64,000 bases of DNA from Lithospermum erythrorhizon (lineage: Eukaryota > Streptophyta > Magnoliopsida > Boraginales > Boraginaceae): NCBI GenBank assembly GCA_019722365.1, contig JADFUC010000765.1, positions 930,001-994,000 of the forward strand, written 5' to 3'. This document shows positions 13,778-26,920 of this stretch, piece after piece (position 1 is the stretch's first letter; each line of letters starts with the position of its first letter). The notes beneath the pieces are model-generated. The model was given only the letters and a program-made list of their open reading frames with translations, made no database searches and was not told the DNA's origin. The translations under genes and the position numbers were made by a program.

Positions 13778-14719
13778 TGATTGATTAAGTATATATATTA
13801 ATAGGAATTATTATTTTACAGCTTGTATTGTGAAAAGAGATTGAGATTTTATTTTAGTATATGTATGTTTATGGTATATACATATATATATGTGTGTACT
13901 GCTAGGTAAGTGGTAAGCATTATGTTAATTTGTTATAGATAGGCTTCGTTTATTTTGATATATTTGTAACTATTACCTAAGTGGGTTGGCTCTTGTTTGT
14001 TGATTCTCTATTATTTTGGATTGTTAGGCAATGAGTAATTATTATTTTATGAAACACATTATGCATGTATGTATAGAATTATTGTTATGTTTCTATGATG
14101 AACCTTTAAAAACACAAATATTCACCTATTGGTGTGAACCCTTTATGGGTGGATTGTCTTAGCTTGCTGCCATTGCTTACCAAGAATACAAATTGAACGT
14201 CATCATAATGTTAATATATTGATGTGAATGCAAAATTGATCTTATTTTTATGGTATTAAAGAGTAATGTAAAGGAGAAATACATTGAAAGCTTGCATTGT
14301 AAGTAAAAGTGGGTATCCCACATTGGGCCATTTGAAGTAAACTTTTCACTTTATAAAAAAGTGAATTATGGGGATTTAATTAAATGTATTACTAAGACTA
14401 TACAAAAGCTTCCGCACCCGTAGGGTGGGTGGAGATAATATTGCTTCACTCTATATTATTTCATTGAAATTAATAATAATGCCCATCACTATTGTAGTAG
14501 ACTAGTAGTACTTTTCTCGTAGGAATATAGAAAAAATAGCCATGAAAGATGCTAAATAATTCAAAAGCTTGCCTACCTTTTCATATATTATACTCGAATC
14601 CCACTTAATATTTTGTATCCATTAGTACAGTAATCCATCAATTTTTCATGGACTTTATATTATTATACATAGACATGCTAATACGCTTAATAATTTGATA
14701 CATGGGTAAGACGAAAACT
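13778..14719. other. Convergent intergenic space, NAC and BURP 3' ends
   Basis: The NAC (+) and BURP (-) coding regions point towards each other across 942 nt. It should hold both 3' untranslated regions and polyadenylation signals. I see AT-rich sequence, a short TA/TG tract near 13875-13895 and no other coding or RNA gene. Confidence 0.5.
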
Positions 14720-16162
14720 TCATTTTGGTAGTTGATTTGGAAGCCATGCGATACTATCTCCAGGAACGATATGACATACAGGAGTTGTGCCAGGTTTAAC
14801 ATTAAGCACATCAAATGCCAAGTGTTCTGGATTCCATCTTGAAGTATCAAGGTGACATATGACACCAACATTGATCTTCTTCCTGTTTGTATTGACCACT
14901 GAAACCCTATATGCCCTTGTATTGGACATCGAGTGACACTTGTACACAGCATACGGATAAGTAAGTTTATGACAAACTATTGATTTTTCACTTTTCATGT
15001 TCTTCAAGTCCGAAATGCTATAACTTTCAATTTTAACTTCCGTATCAGCTTCCGATATGAGTGTCGAGACATTGTTCCCTAACCGTGAGGTCGTGAAGTC
15101 GATCATTTCTTCTAATGTAGTCGCACACGAATCGTCCTCTTCGACCGATGATGATTCCTCACACATGTTTATTGTGTTTTTCATATCTTTGGCTTCTGAT
15201 GAATTAGGTTGTGATAATAATAGATCAATTGTCGCAATTATATTTTTGGATGTAGAAGGATCGAGATCATTAACTTTTTGAGGTAAGAAATTTGCACGGT
15301 TAGAGCTCTTCATTAAGTATAAACTCTTTTTTGTCCCCAACTTTAAGTCATTTTCTGTCAAGAAAATATATCTTCTTGGGTCGTCTTGTGCCTTAACGTT
15401 CGAACCTATACACAATGGAAAAAATATGTAAAATGCACAAAGATCTGGATGGATTTTGTTTACACCCCAATCCTCAACTGATCCTGCATTATATTATTAA
15501 AACAAATGGTTAGTCATATTTTAAAAAATGAGATCCATTATTACTTCTATTAAGAATCATAAAACTTTTAGAATTGCTAGACGATTATTAAATTCCTTGT
15601 TAGAATCTGTAATTACTACTACTGTGAGCGGTCAGCGCTGACAAGATTTCGATATGATTCGATCGCAGATTACTCATCATCACTAAGACGCATCTTCTTT
15701 CTGTAGTTCATCTCATGCTGTTCTTTAAAAGATAAGATACTAGCTAGGTAATTCTAGATTTTACATGACTACTGTAAGCTTTCTGCATGAATGAGCCAAA
15801 CGCCAATAAAAATTCACGACGACTATGGCGCTACTATCAAATCTAATAACATACTAACTTCCTAAGACGAGCCTTACATAATCTATACGCTGGAAGAAGT
15901 TTATGGAAGAAAACAAACCAGACATCAAACGATCTTGGATTGTTTTTGGCATTGGAGTATTAGGCAACACAGAATTCCAATATAATTCGGCCGACGGTAG
16001 TGATGCATTACATGCCACAAAGATGAGCTGCAATAGAAATTAGAAAAAAATATATATAATTTTGTAAATTGTGGAAAGGATGTCAATTAAAAGAAAAATG
16101 TCTGTTAAAGCAAAATGGAAACTCACTGTAAATGTGGAAATGAGAACTACTAGGGGCTGCAT
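14720..16162 (-). CDS. Secreted BURP-domain protein (USP/BNM2-like)
   Basis: Three minus-strand exons, 16162-16127, 16027-15889 and 15483-14720, give 312 residues. Exon 1 codes for only 12 residues; with exon 2 it makes a hydrophobic signal peptide (MQPLVVLISTFTLIFVACNA). Exon 2 carries the family signature around ELYWNSVLPNTPMPKTI. The BURP domain shows FLTENDLKLGTKKSLYLMK, then FLPQKV, and the full CHX10CHX25CHX25CH pattern (CHKLTYPYAVYKCH ... VICHLDT ... VCHIVPGD), ending WLPNQLPK. No long repeat region separates signal and domain, unlike RD22. BURP proteins act in the wall or vesicles; the biochemical role is unclear. The exon 2 donor (GTATAG at 15888) was chosen because it keeps frame; a stronger-looking GTAAGG at 15878 would not. 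Confidence 0.88.
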
Positions 16163-16230
16163 TATTGAATGAGTTGGAATGTGAAGGCTTGATTTTTTGT
16201 TGATGATAAGAGCAACTCATAATACAATTG

Positions 16231-16240
16231 ATTATATAAA
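16231..16240 (-). promoter_or_regulatory. Probable TATA box of the BURP gene
   Basis: On the minus strand the sequence reads TTTATATAAT, about 70-80 nt upstream of the BURP start codon at 16162. This is a normal distance for a TATA box with a short leader. No other TATA element is as well placed. Confidence 0.5.
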
Positions 16241-17447
16241 CACTTGAAGTCTAAAGAAGACAAGTATTCTTGCGGCCATGGAGATTTTGGACCAAATCAT
16301 CCAAATTATGGTACTATTTTTTGTTTGTTCAAAATGTCGTCATGACCAGTATTGATGAAAGAAACTAGGATACGGTCAGCTATATATAAATAAAATAAAA
16401 TAATCAACTTCATAGTATCATGTTCAGTCTCATAGCCAATGAAAATATTTGAAGGAGATAATGCATATAGCGAATCACATTTTGATAATAATAAGCATAA
16501 AAATATTTGAAACTAATTTCGCTCACTGTACAACTTCAAATACTCAAAAATCCCCCGGACATAAAAATCACACGCCCAAAATAATTTTGGGCGTGTAATA
16601 CAGATTGAAATCAGTTTTGGTCGAGTAAAACAAAGACCGGAATCATTTTTGAACATGTGAAATTGGATTAGAAATATTTTTGGACCTCTTTTTTGTACAT
16701 TCATGCCTTAATTTCTCTCCATTTTCATGTCATATGGAATCAAATATTTTATATTATCTCACATTCCGGCTCAAAATGGCTCATGACCACTATCTACGCT
16801 TGTTATCTTTTTGTAAAGTAGTGAATACTAGTGATAGTTTTTGCATGCAGTTCACTTTTGGGTCAATTTGGAAACATTCTCCTTGTTATTATAGGGTAAA
16901 GTTGTGTACTATCCGACCATTTTCTCCTAATCCCGCCTAGGTAAAAGACTCTTCAAATGCATTATTGGAGCGTGTTAATGTATGAGATAATTCTTCTCCA
17001 ATTATCGAGGTCAAAATTGGGCCCTTTTAATTACAAAGCCATGCACTTATAGTCTTATACGCACCACTAATGCAGCCAATGATAAAACATGTTGGTTTGG
17101 ATGTTTGGCTGGACTTGATGACACAGTTCATCTCCTTTAACCTGCATATATATTTCCTTCTGCAAAATTTGTACAAAATGCCAAATGTTGGCTCAGTGAG
17201 CTTTTCTACAAATCTGCTCAATCAGAACGGCGCCTATCATCTCTTTAACAGCCTTAAACCGAAATGTTCAATCAAATACTACTCCAATTCTTGGACAAAT
17301 ATATCCTTCCTCTTTGTACGTGTGTTCTTAACTGAAAAGCAAAGTTACTATCATCATTTTTTATCAGTAAGCAACCATCATTACACTCAATATTCGATTT
17401 CGAATCTCTTGTCTAAGAGCTACTAGTAGTCATTGGATAGATAAACA
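16241..17447. other. Intergenic region between BURP and the small coiled-coil ORF
   Basis: This is upstream sequence for two divergent genes. It has several short open frames on both strands without recognisable motifs or suitable start contexts. A small inverted repeat sits at about 16570-16597 (CACGCCCAAAATAATTTTGGGCGTG-type, arms of about 11 nt). I found no gene or RNA in it. Confidence 0.45.
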
Positions 17448-17792
17448 ATGGGAAGTCTCACGACGATTCACAAGAAGCAATCACTAGAATTAATCGCTTC
17501 AACTTCGAGTGACTTGATTGATGCTCCATTGCAGAATAGTTCAAGAGAGGAAGGAAACATGTCGCGAGATAACACTAAGCAAGCGAAGCAACTAAATGAA
17601 AGGCTGAGAATTATCGAAGAAGAGACCGAAATGCTGAAGCCAGTTTTCTATGTTGCCATAGAAGAAAGAAGCAAGTTAATGAAGGAGGTGCATGAACAAG
17701 TACGCAACTGTCTCCTGTTTAGGGATAAAAAAAGAGGACATATATTCTTCGATAAAGTTTCAACGATAAAATCATCTGAGGTAATGTGCTAA
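17448..17792 (+). CDS. Unrecognised small coiled-coil protein (possible first exon)
   Basis: The frame gives 114 residues from ATG at 17448, which has a favourable context (AACAATGGG). The N-terminal 45 residues are Ser/Thr-rich and disordered-looking. From about residue 48 comes a charged heptad-like helix (KQAKQLNERLRIIEEETEML, then EERSKLMKEVHEQ), consistent with a coiled coil. I do not recognise the family. Two donor-like sites sit inside or at the end, GTACGC at 17700 and GTAATG at 17780, so the real protein may stop being collinear here and continue in an unseen exon. It could also be a gene fragment. It lies tail-to-tail with the minus-strand relic and SLU7. Confidence 0.4.
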   Translation: MGSLTTIHKKQSLELIASTSSDLIDAPLQNSSREEGNMSRDNTKQAKQLNERLRIIEEETEMLKPVFYVAIEERSKLMKEVHEQVRNCLLFRDKKRGHIFFDKVSTIKSSEVMC

Positions 17793-18104
17793 CAATGGTA
17801 GATTGTTGATTCATGTTAACTAAGTTCGTCTCAGAAACAAGCCGAATGACTCATTTGCAAGTATTCTAGTTACCTTTCAAAACAAGAGTAAGAACTTTAG
17901 ACCTCCAACACTTTCTCCATCATTCACTATATAGTACTATAATCCCATGTGATACAAAAGAAGAAAAACTAATCTATTATACTGCATAGAGAGAGTTGGA
18001 ACTTAGAGGCTCATCAATTATGTGTTACCTTATACAGCTCTTTGGAAACTTTAAATTCCCATATTAACCATGAAATTGATATGATGTGTTCACCGGTGAA
18101 GTAT

Positions 18105-18480
18105 CTTTGTAAACTTACTTGGATGAATGTCGTGCATTGACAGGAAAGACAAGCTGGTATGCTGCAACTCTTGCGCCAAGATTCCAATCCGCTCCTGGTG
18201 AACAGAAACATAAGCATCAACGATGTGAAACTCGAGCAAAGATGCAAACATAAACATCAATTTTCTCCCAACAGTAGAGTAAATTACATCTCTCGACGAT
18301 AACCCCTAGAACCAAAGTAGTCCCTTCCATGCTTCTCCGACGATCTTGTTTGGGACAGTCATTAATCGGTGACCAAGCCCTCAACAAAATGCTTAGCCTT
18401 TCGTCCCACTTGTGTTTTCCATAGCATTCATATCCTCCATTGGATCATTGAGCTTAGCAAGAACTGGAGGGATTCTCTGC
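18105..18480 (-). pseudogene. Exon-like relic of an unrecognised gene
   Basis: On the minus strand two readable stretches stand out from the AT-rich background: IPPVLAKLNDPMEDMNAMEN near 18465-18405, and ASLLEFHIVDAYVSVHQERI followed by GILAQELQHTSLSFLSMHDI near 18245-18125. The second ends at a donor-like AAG|TAAG/GTAAG context. Stops lie between the pieces. Composition and codon pattern look coding, but I cannot name a family. It may be two exons of a decayed or unannotated gene downstream of SLU7. Confidence 0.25.
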
Positions 18481-19100
18481 TTACCTTCTTGTAACAGATG
18501 GTTTAGCAATTAGATCCAGAAGTGTTGTTTCAGTTTGGTTTTTGTTTATGAATGTTGTAACATGTTATACTATGGCAATACATACATAAGGTAGTCCCAT
18601 CGTTTTTTCTTTATCAGACTCCGTAATAATGGGATCTACTTTTGGGAATTGTTTTGGCCAACAAATTTTTACAATCCAACATATGATAAAGATACTTCGA
18701 TTATAATGTAAAATTTGATCAAAGAGAACAAAAGAATGAAGATCCATAATGAAAAAAAGATTAGAAAAATCATTGCCCTCGTTCTAATGTTCCCACCAGT
18801 AACACAATGATAGATCTCAGATAGGTTTTTGGGCAGGTACCACTGCTAACTGAACAGGTCAATAGTCAAGAATGCTAATTCTAACAATTACCAGAAAAAT
18901 TGGACAAATTGGGCATTACCAAGACAGTTTTGACCGTAAAATGTAATACAATTCTGCACACCAAAGATAATACAGACCAAATATAGCACATAGTATTTTA
19001 TGAAGTCGAGACACCCCATTGTCATTTGTGCAAACTTGAGCACCCAAATGTCGTTTACCCTAAAATCTGCTGTCATAGTGATGTGACAAATTATAAAAAA

Positions 19101-22100
19101 CTAATGGAGAAAATCTTTCATCGGGTCATCGTGATGGATCTTCTTCATCCTATATGCCTCCATATCCTCTTGTGTAACCTGTGAGGCCTTGATGATAAGA
19201 CGAAAGGTACAAGACAGAAAAAGTATTGAGAACAAAAAAATTGAAGGATAGCATGAGAGACCTCGTCGTTCCACTTGACATTGTACTTGCGCTTCCTTTC
19301 GTCTCTCTCTTCTCTTCTTCTTTCATCCTCCTGTTTGCTACAAAATCAAATAAGACCATAACTCCAGTCAGTTAAGGAGGGAGAAGTAGGTAGTTTTCAT
19401 GTTCATTATTTAGGTGTGAAAATCTTCCAAAAAATCTAGCACAATCAGGATTCAACTCTGGTAATAAACATAAAGACTGGTTTACTAGATATGATATTGC
19501 ACTAGTTAATACAATGATGTTACCTTCTTGAGAGATTCAGCAAGTTTTTCGTCATCCAGAATCAAATCATCTGGTACATCAGTCCCCCACGTTACATGTT
19601 TCTAAATTGTCGTGTGTACATCTGATGGAGGAAATAGAAATGTTGCCAAAGAACACTATAAATGAGATGTAAACACTGACAAAACACGGTCAATGGAAGA
19701 TCTAAGCAAATACACAACAAACTAGCAAAACAAAATTCTCAGGGAAGACTAGCATCACAAACATCATGGTATCTGACGAGTTGCTTTCTATCAGTTGAGG
19801 AAAATCATGTGTTCCCAACGTATGTTTGAATAGATTTTTCAAGAACAAATCTACCCACTTGAAATTTGGAAAGCTTTGAAGTCTACTCCTTGTGTTTTCA
19901 ATCAGCAAAGTTTACTGAGTTAAATATTCAGAGAGACTGGAAACTGTGAACTCTAAAGCCTACAGCCCTGTAAGACTAAATGCTAGACAAACTAGTTTCA
20001 ACTATGTTCGACATCCTACACTATATATTTTTATCCACCAGCTTCTGCATCTACTATATAGCACCACAACAATCCTCAATCCCAACTCCATCTTCTTGAT
20101 CTTCAACATATCATTCAGTCACTGCGTACCATATGCTTTAACTAATCTTGGCAAAGTCCAACCATTTAAGTATTCAGAAGAAATCATCAACGCATTTAGT
20201 TGTTGACTGATAAACTGGATCTAAACCATGATGACACATCTGCCAACAGCATAACGCTCGAAGAATGCCTCCCGCCTCACAAGCAAGTGGGGCGAGTCTG
20301 ATACATTTAATCTTACCCCTCCAGAATACGGAGGCCAAGCTTCCGACCTCACTCAAGAGCGCAGCCGCAGCATCTCAACTACTCACAATATATGTTAAGG
20401 AGGTGTATGTAACGTAGCCATTTCACTATTCCATTATATTCCAAAGCCTGTATACTAAATTTGACTCCATGATAATAAATTACCAAGATGACAAATTTAA
20501 TTTTTTTTTAAAGGCCTTTCGTTAAGTTAAGTTTTATCAATACAGTTAATTATTAGTCTAATGTTCAGTTACTTTGATGTACACTGAGATATAGAATATT
20601 ACAAAACCCACTTTTTAAGGATAAGCAAAAAAGAAGAGAGCTATGAGAATGTCTTAATTGTAAAAAGGGGGTAGGTCAGGAAGCCCCTTTGTGCAAATAT
20701 TGAATCATGTAAACAGAGCAACACTAACAAAGATGCCTCTTTTCATTAGATCTTCGACAGCAGCAGCAGCTTCAATACCAGCAGCCCCAGTGCAGTAGCT
20801 GTTCCGAACGGTTGAGTGACAGCACTTGTAACCCCATTGATGATCTTTCCACCAAGAACCCCAAACACTGTTGTGATTGTTAATGAAAACATCTTCTTCA
20901 TATTTGCTCTTGGGCAAGGCCATTTCCTGAAATAGCATCCACCACACGTCAGACGGACAAAACATGTCAAAGCTGGCCCAATCTCATTAATCAATGGCCA
21001 GTTAGCTATTTTGTGAAATATAATAAAGATGCAAGTAAAGGCAAATAAATATCTAGTACTGCAATATATAATCAATTCGCTAAACACAAAAGATCACTTT
21101 TAATCAACTAAATCTTTCAAAAAAATAAATTGTTTCTAGATAATTTGATATTTTAAGAAATGGTGATGAACACTGATGTCATAGAAAATCAAATGTATCA
21201 GTGGTAATACCTGTCCTTTTATAACCCTGCCAGCACGATCATATTCAACTTCTTTCTCACTCTGACCCAAAAGAAGTTCTCTTGGTAGCGGTTCTTCCAC
21301 AGCAGCATTGCCATATTTCTCCATGATAGTTTCCTTACTGTGGGATTTCAGTTTATCCTTGTTCACCTTATAATTCTTGTGGAGTAACTCAGCCTGAGAG
21401 GGAGCTGCCTGAATATGAACATCATGACCCTTCTCAAATGCTTCCCAGGCATGTACATTGAGCTGTTTGAAGTCCAATGCCTGACCACTCAATCTATTTT
21501 GATTATCTCCCTGTCATGATAAATAATAGATCAGTATCGAGCACATGACCTACTACAACAGAAAGGAAAATACTCACAGCATAAAACTTTTCATTTGGAT
21601 CCATATCTGGAAGAGGATCTTCACGCATAGACCGAGTCTTGGGATCATAATATGCAGAGTTGACATCAAGATTAAGAAGGTATTTAGCTGTATCTTCCCG
21701 AATACGAAGATTCCTGAACATAAATATTTAAATAAACACATGCACAATTCGGCTCTTATTAAAGCTCAAAACACAAAAAACAGTGACAAGGTAAAAACAG
21801 AGACAAGATAACAGCATATAAAAGACCAGGTTTTGACTTCAGAAACCCATATAACTGGAAAAGAATCAAGTTTGTTTGTTTTTTTCCATTTCTTCCCATT
21901 TTCCTTGGGCTTGGAAATTTACTTACCTAACAGTTCCAGTACTCCCACCACCAGTGGTACGGACACGCTTCTCGACCTTTGCGAAGTCCATTTGCTTGCT
22001 CTCATCCACCTTGGCTTCATCAACTTTTAAGGCATCTTCAAAATCTTCATCATCACTGGCTTCACCTTCCTCCTCCTTATTGTTGTTCTTCTCCTCCAGT

Positions 22101-23328
22101 TTTTTAAGCTGTTGCTCTTTCAAGAATTTCTTTCTTGCTTCATCCCTGGCCTCATATCGTTCAATGACATGAACATATTGTGAAGCATCGTAACCATTCC
22201 AACGGTCACGTTTACCATCGTAATCAAGTTCAAATGTCTCTATTTTCTCATCTGGCGCAATATTCTTTTCCAGGTATTTGGCACCGATCCTTCGGGGTCT
22301 ATCCATGCAAAATTTCGCTTCATGTGTCATAGCTCCACAACTGCCAGATAAAATTAGAGAGTTGAATATTGGAACTCCATCTCAACAAAAAGATGAAAAG
22401 GGCATAAATATAAACATCTAAAGTGCTGCAAAGTGCAAACATATTAACGGTAGTTATGGAGCGGGGTGGGCGGAAGAGAGGGATGCTTAGTAATGCTAAT
22501 ACCACTTCTCAGTCTGCCTACTAAACAAGAAAATGATCGGGAAGAGCAACAAGTTCATTCAAATAATACTATCCCAAATTCAGCATATCGAAGAGGATTT
22601 ATATATATACACACGTATATACATATGAAACAACACGAAATAGAGTACATATGAAACAACACGACAAAGAGATAGAAATCGTACTTGGTACAAGCCCCCT
22701 TTCTAAACTTATCGGCCTGGTAGATTTTCGCACCTCTATCATACCACGCTTTCGTATAATTCGGATCCGATTTCCATTTCCTCTGATGCTTCAAACTCTG
22801 CACACAACAAAAACACACAAATCCAATTAATAACTTTCCAGGCACGCAACACAGGCCGAACAATTAAAAAAAAAACAATAAAACAAACATACGGGTCTCT
22901 CAGCGTTGAGATACCAGGGAGCCGAAGACATATACTGAGGAATGTGAGGATTAATCTCCTTCCCATCCTCATCAACCTCCGCGGGTGCAAGCCCCGCTTT
23001 ACGTGCCTCCTCTAATTCGAGTTGCTTCCGATGATCCTCCCTAGACTTAAATGTCACTGAATCACATAGTATACGAGTATCGTTAATCGATCACGATAAT
23101 CAATACAACCATATATTATATCCATAACAATACGATAAATATATAAAAAAAATACATATAAAGAGTAATAATAAGTATTAATTAATAAAAAAATTAACCC
23201 TAGATTGAAACAAATGGGCACAGAAGTAAGAATGATTTATAAATCAATTTAATTAAAACAATTAATAAACGAGATTAATAAAATGGAGATTAATAAGGGG
23301 GAATTAGCGAACCTGAAGCTGTAGCCAT
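19101..23328 (-). CDS. SLU7: Pre-mRNA splicing factor SLU7 (step II)
   Basis: SLU7 helps 3' splice-site choice in the second step of splicing in the nucleus. Minus-strand exons: 23328-23313, 23056-22893, 22797-22685, 22340-21927, 21713-21578, 21510-21211, 20926-about 20729, 19601-19524, 19330-19262, 19178-19101; about 521 residues against roughly 535 in Arabidopsis. The start [17 protein letters not shown] and [20 protein letters not shown] are near-universal in plant SLU7. The CCHC zinc knuckle [14 protein letters not shown] is rebuilt across the exon 3/4 junction. Further matches are [67 protein letters not shown] and the end [17 protein letters not shown]. Between VEDLMK and TWGTDVPDD the usual ANIARKEA-type segment is absent; the exon 7 end is therefore uncertain. 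Two Arabidopsis copies (SMP1, SMP2) exist; I cannot say which this matches. Confidence 0.92.
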
Positions 23329-25433
23329 GGCGTATGAGATAAATTCAGAAAAAGAGGGAGAAAAACAGAAGAAATATTTCACAATCAATTTAGGCTTCAT
23401 ATATAATAAATGTCTAAATTGCCTAACTCAAGAAAAACACCCATTTCCTATTTTACCCTCACATAATAATATTTTTATATTTTGCTTGCAATAACTCTTC
23501 CATAAATAGAACTACCATCAAAGACAATTCCTCCATAAACTACATTATAAATATTATTCACGAATACTCCGTAATTATAACCAAAAGAAATAAAAATTGT
23601 TTTACACTCCCATATCTTTATTTTCCACCAGAATTTTCATCTATTGCCTTTGTTGCTTAAAAAATTATTATTATAATTTTATTATAAAAATAATAAATAA
23701 TTTGCACTAAAGATCGCTACATTACATAACTAGCTATGCATAACCTCAGATCTAACTAAATCATATCAATCTGGCTTAATATTTTCGAGCAAGAGAGAAA
23801 AATATTATGTAACGTAAAATAATAATATGCGAGACAAATAGATTTTTTTAAACAACGATCAATTATATACAAAATACTAATTCTCCTACCAATTTAATCG
23901 ATTTTGTAACAAAAAAAAAATTTCATTATAAGTGATTTTCATTTTACCAACGCAACTTTCAGACGTGTTTCATATCGTCTCTCAATATTCTTCTATCGGC
24001 CGATATCCTTTCTATCCCCTAAATTGTACAATCAATAATTTTTAATGTTTATTTTCTTTTAATCCATCAAACTAATCGGCATACAGTAAATAAGTTTTTA
24101 TTAAATGATCAATTAAATCGACATTTTATAGATCAGTTTTGAATATAAAGCCGGTTGGAAGGCGGTGGACTCAATTGGAACACGTATTTTGTTTCAGCTA
24201 ATGGTTAGATTATGTGTAGTGTGATGTAGAAAATTGGACAAATACTATTTACTCGATCACATTTTGTTCCCATTTTATTTACTAATTTAATTTTGTATAA
24301 AATTTTGCGAAATCAAATTTATCTCAAAGATTTATTTTCACCCATAAATTTGAACTAGTCAATTCAATTCTTTGGGGATTTTATATTTTTAGTACAAATA
24401 GTCATATAAATTGAGGATGGAAGTGAAGCTGTAATTATCAATCCTCTGTATCTCTTATTTGATTTTTCTAAAACGCTGTCCGCGATAACGAACGAACGCA
24501 CGCAGTTACTAAATTCTAAAAATTTGGCTGTTAACGATGATTAACTTATATAATTTTATATTATTTTTATATTCTTTTAATTTTTTAAGCAACCAAATTA
24601 CCTACCAAAAATATACAAAATCTTTATTTTCCCAAACTATCTCCTAATTTTCCTACATGTTTACCTTATAGAACAATCCAAACAAATACAATTCATCAGT
24701 TTCATTGCATGTCAAACTAAAAATCAACATTCTACTGCACACAACAATCGGTACCTCCTTTGTTGTGATATTGCTTAATTTATCATTGTCCGATGGATTA
24801 TTTCATTATCTGTTCTTTTCGTATACCAATTTTGATAATTAAATTGGTATTTCATGATTGTTCTTTTCGTATCTGTAGATATTATTGTTTAATGGAGTAC
24901 TTCATTCTCTTTTCTTTTCTTACTATTGATGATGAATTCACATTATAATGAAGTGATGTTTTCATGCATTTATAGCTAAAAGAAGGTTAAATTTCTTATG
25001 TCATTCACATTTTGTTCTCATGTCATCTGTCTTAATTTACTAGTATTTGCTTTGACACGCAAAATATTTGGCTTAGTTCTATTAAGGATTGATGTACTAG
25101 ATCAAATGAGAAAGATAATGTGGCGATAAGAATGGACTGCTAGAAAGATTTGTAATTTTTGTAGGGTATTTGCTGTAAGAATAGAATCATAAAAAATAAT
25201 ATAATATTTTAAGAGTAGCAACCATGGTTAGTAACCAAATTTTTAGGAATTCTAAAAATCTTAACACGCGAGATTTCTATTCATTAACCCGCGTGCACAT
25301 TTCTTAGAAAACCGTAAAATTTATACCATCTTATTTATACGTGACAAATGATTTGGAAAGATTAATTATGTTTTACAAAATCGGTCGAGATCACTCTAGC
25401 CGAAAACGCTACGTTTCCGATGTAATATCGGTA
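23329..25433. other. Intergenic region upstream of SLU7
   Basis: AT-rich sequence with no open frame of interest. The first few hundred bases should carry the SLU7 leader and promoter. I see T-runs and short TA-rich segments only. Confidence 0.5.
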
Positions 25434-25439
25434 ACGTTA

Positions 25440-25657
25440 TAATACGGTACATTTAAAGAAAATATAATTGTTGGGCCTACCTGATGTTTTCTGAATTGTA
25501 ATTATAAAGTATGTTTACAATACAAGATAAACATAAAATAATCTCTATCAATGTAAATAACATAAACTAGAGTCACACTAGTACTCTAATACAAAGAGAC
25601 TTGTATTTAGCCTAACTAATTACATTAAATATTCTTTATCAATATTTATCCTTAACA
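25440..25657 (-). repeat. Copia-like LTR, copy A (minus orientation)
   Basis: On the minus strand it begins TGTTAAGGATAAATATTG at 25657. It is preceded by a polypurine tract, TTGAGGGAGGA (25668-25658), the usual order of PPT then 3' LTR in Copia elements. The core is shared with the copy at 26712-26920, for example AATACAAGATAAA, AACATAAACTAGAGT, ACAAAGAGACT and ATTCTTTATCAATATTTATC. The right-hand limit is well set by the TG and PPT; the other limit is approximate. Confidence 0.6.
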
Positions 25658-25668
25658 TCCTCCCTCAA

Positions 25669-26711
25669 TTTGTTCTAATTGGCATGACAAAATTGGAAAA
25701 CTGAACTTGATTTGAGTGTTCTCCGCCGACGCTGAAAGAAATAAGAATAAACTTTAAAAAAAAATTATTTGGGTGTTGTTTTGCTCCCAAAACAAATAAG
25801 ACATTTATATAATGGGGAGCGAAAGAATACGGTAATAATTTGTCACCGCTTGAACGGTAATGCTCGTGCTAGGATTTAAATGTATTAAAGAGAAATCAAT
25901 AATGGTACATTTACGAACGTCAGCCAAATTCCATTAAGCTCCTGTCAAGGAAAATCTATGTTTCGCCTCCGCTAACACACCATACTAACATCATGCCTAA
26001 CACGCTGATTCGAAAGATATATATACTCAAACGCCAGATGATTCGAAAGATATTACTCTACTTCCCAAAACCACGATTTTCGTAGAAAGATATATACCAA
26101 ACGTTTACGATTCGAAGACATATGCATTTTAACGTGGCTAAGCACCAAATCGCTGCTGAAGACCATGCAGGCTCCCACCAGAAGCTCCTCAAGGAGTGCA
26201 TTATCCATCCGTTAGAGCATATCATCAGGGTTCAATATGATGGCTACCCCATTTTCTTTTGTATCTATTGTTTGGGGCTAGAAATATGTGACGTGACGCG
26301 AGTCATAAAGGCGAAAAAATAAATAAATGTGGCGGTAAGAAGGCGATATGACAAGCCCAGAATTGTCAGATCGCGAGAGTCGAGAACGTCTTCCATGTTA
26401 ATGGCGAAAAGAAGAAGCCAAGAGGGACTAAGCTGAAGAATATATGTGCGATAGCAACTCGCACAAACAGAGAGAAAATTGAGAAAAAAAAAATAAGAAA
26501 AAGAGAAGTTTATTGTGGGACCGTAAGAAACAGAACAAGAATTCATGAATTTGGTGAGCGAAAATTTTGATCGTAGAAAATGACGTTTATTATATTAAGA
26601 CATAACAGGTAAGTTAAGATCGGCTTCGGTCGATAGAATAGTCGATCACGAAATGGAATCCATAAATTCACGCGATCGACTCGGCTTTACGATAAAATAT
26701 CAGAACAAAGG
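25669..26711 (-). mobile_element. Interior between two LTR-like repeats
   Basis: About 1 kb separates the two LTR-like copies. No gag, protease, integrase or reverse transcriptase motif is readable on either strand, and short open frames (26122-26322 +, 26265-26546 -) show no family features. It fits a deleted or non-autonomous element, or two separate insertions. The sequence is richer in CpG than its surroundings. Confidence 0.4.
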
Positions 26712-26920
26712 TAATACCGTATACATTTGAAGAAATATAATTGCGCTTACCATCTAACTCATATGCCTTAAGTTACGTTCACAATACAAGATAAATATAA
26801 AACAAAACAATCTCTATAAATCTAAATAACATAAACTAGAGTTACACTAATACTCTTATACAAAGAGACTCGTATTTATCCTAACTAATTACAATAAATA
26901 TTCTTTATCAATATTTATCC
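26712..26920 (-). repeat. Copia-like LTR, copy B (minus orientation)
   Basis: This is the second copy of the repeat at 25440-25657. The inner 140 bases match closely by eye, with scattered substitutions and a few small indels; the outer part matches more weakly. The outer border differs: copy A reads TGTTAAGGATAAATA where this one reads GAGCGTGGGATAAATA. The position is that of a 5' LTR for a minus-oriented element. Confidence 0.55.

Noticed and set aside
15871..15882. GTAAGG as donor of BURP exon 2
   Set aside because: It is a stronger donor than GTATAG at 15888, but joining it to the exon at 15483 gives an early stop, so the in-frame site was preferred.
26122..26546. Frames on both strands between the LTR-like repeats
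   Set aside because: No gag or pol motif; the two strands overlap and neither has coding character.
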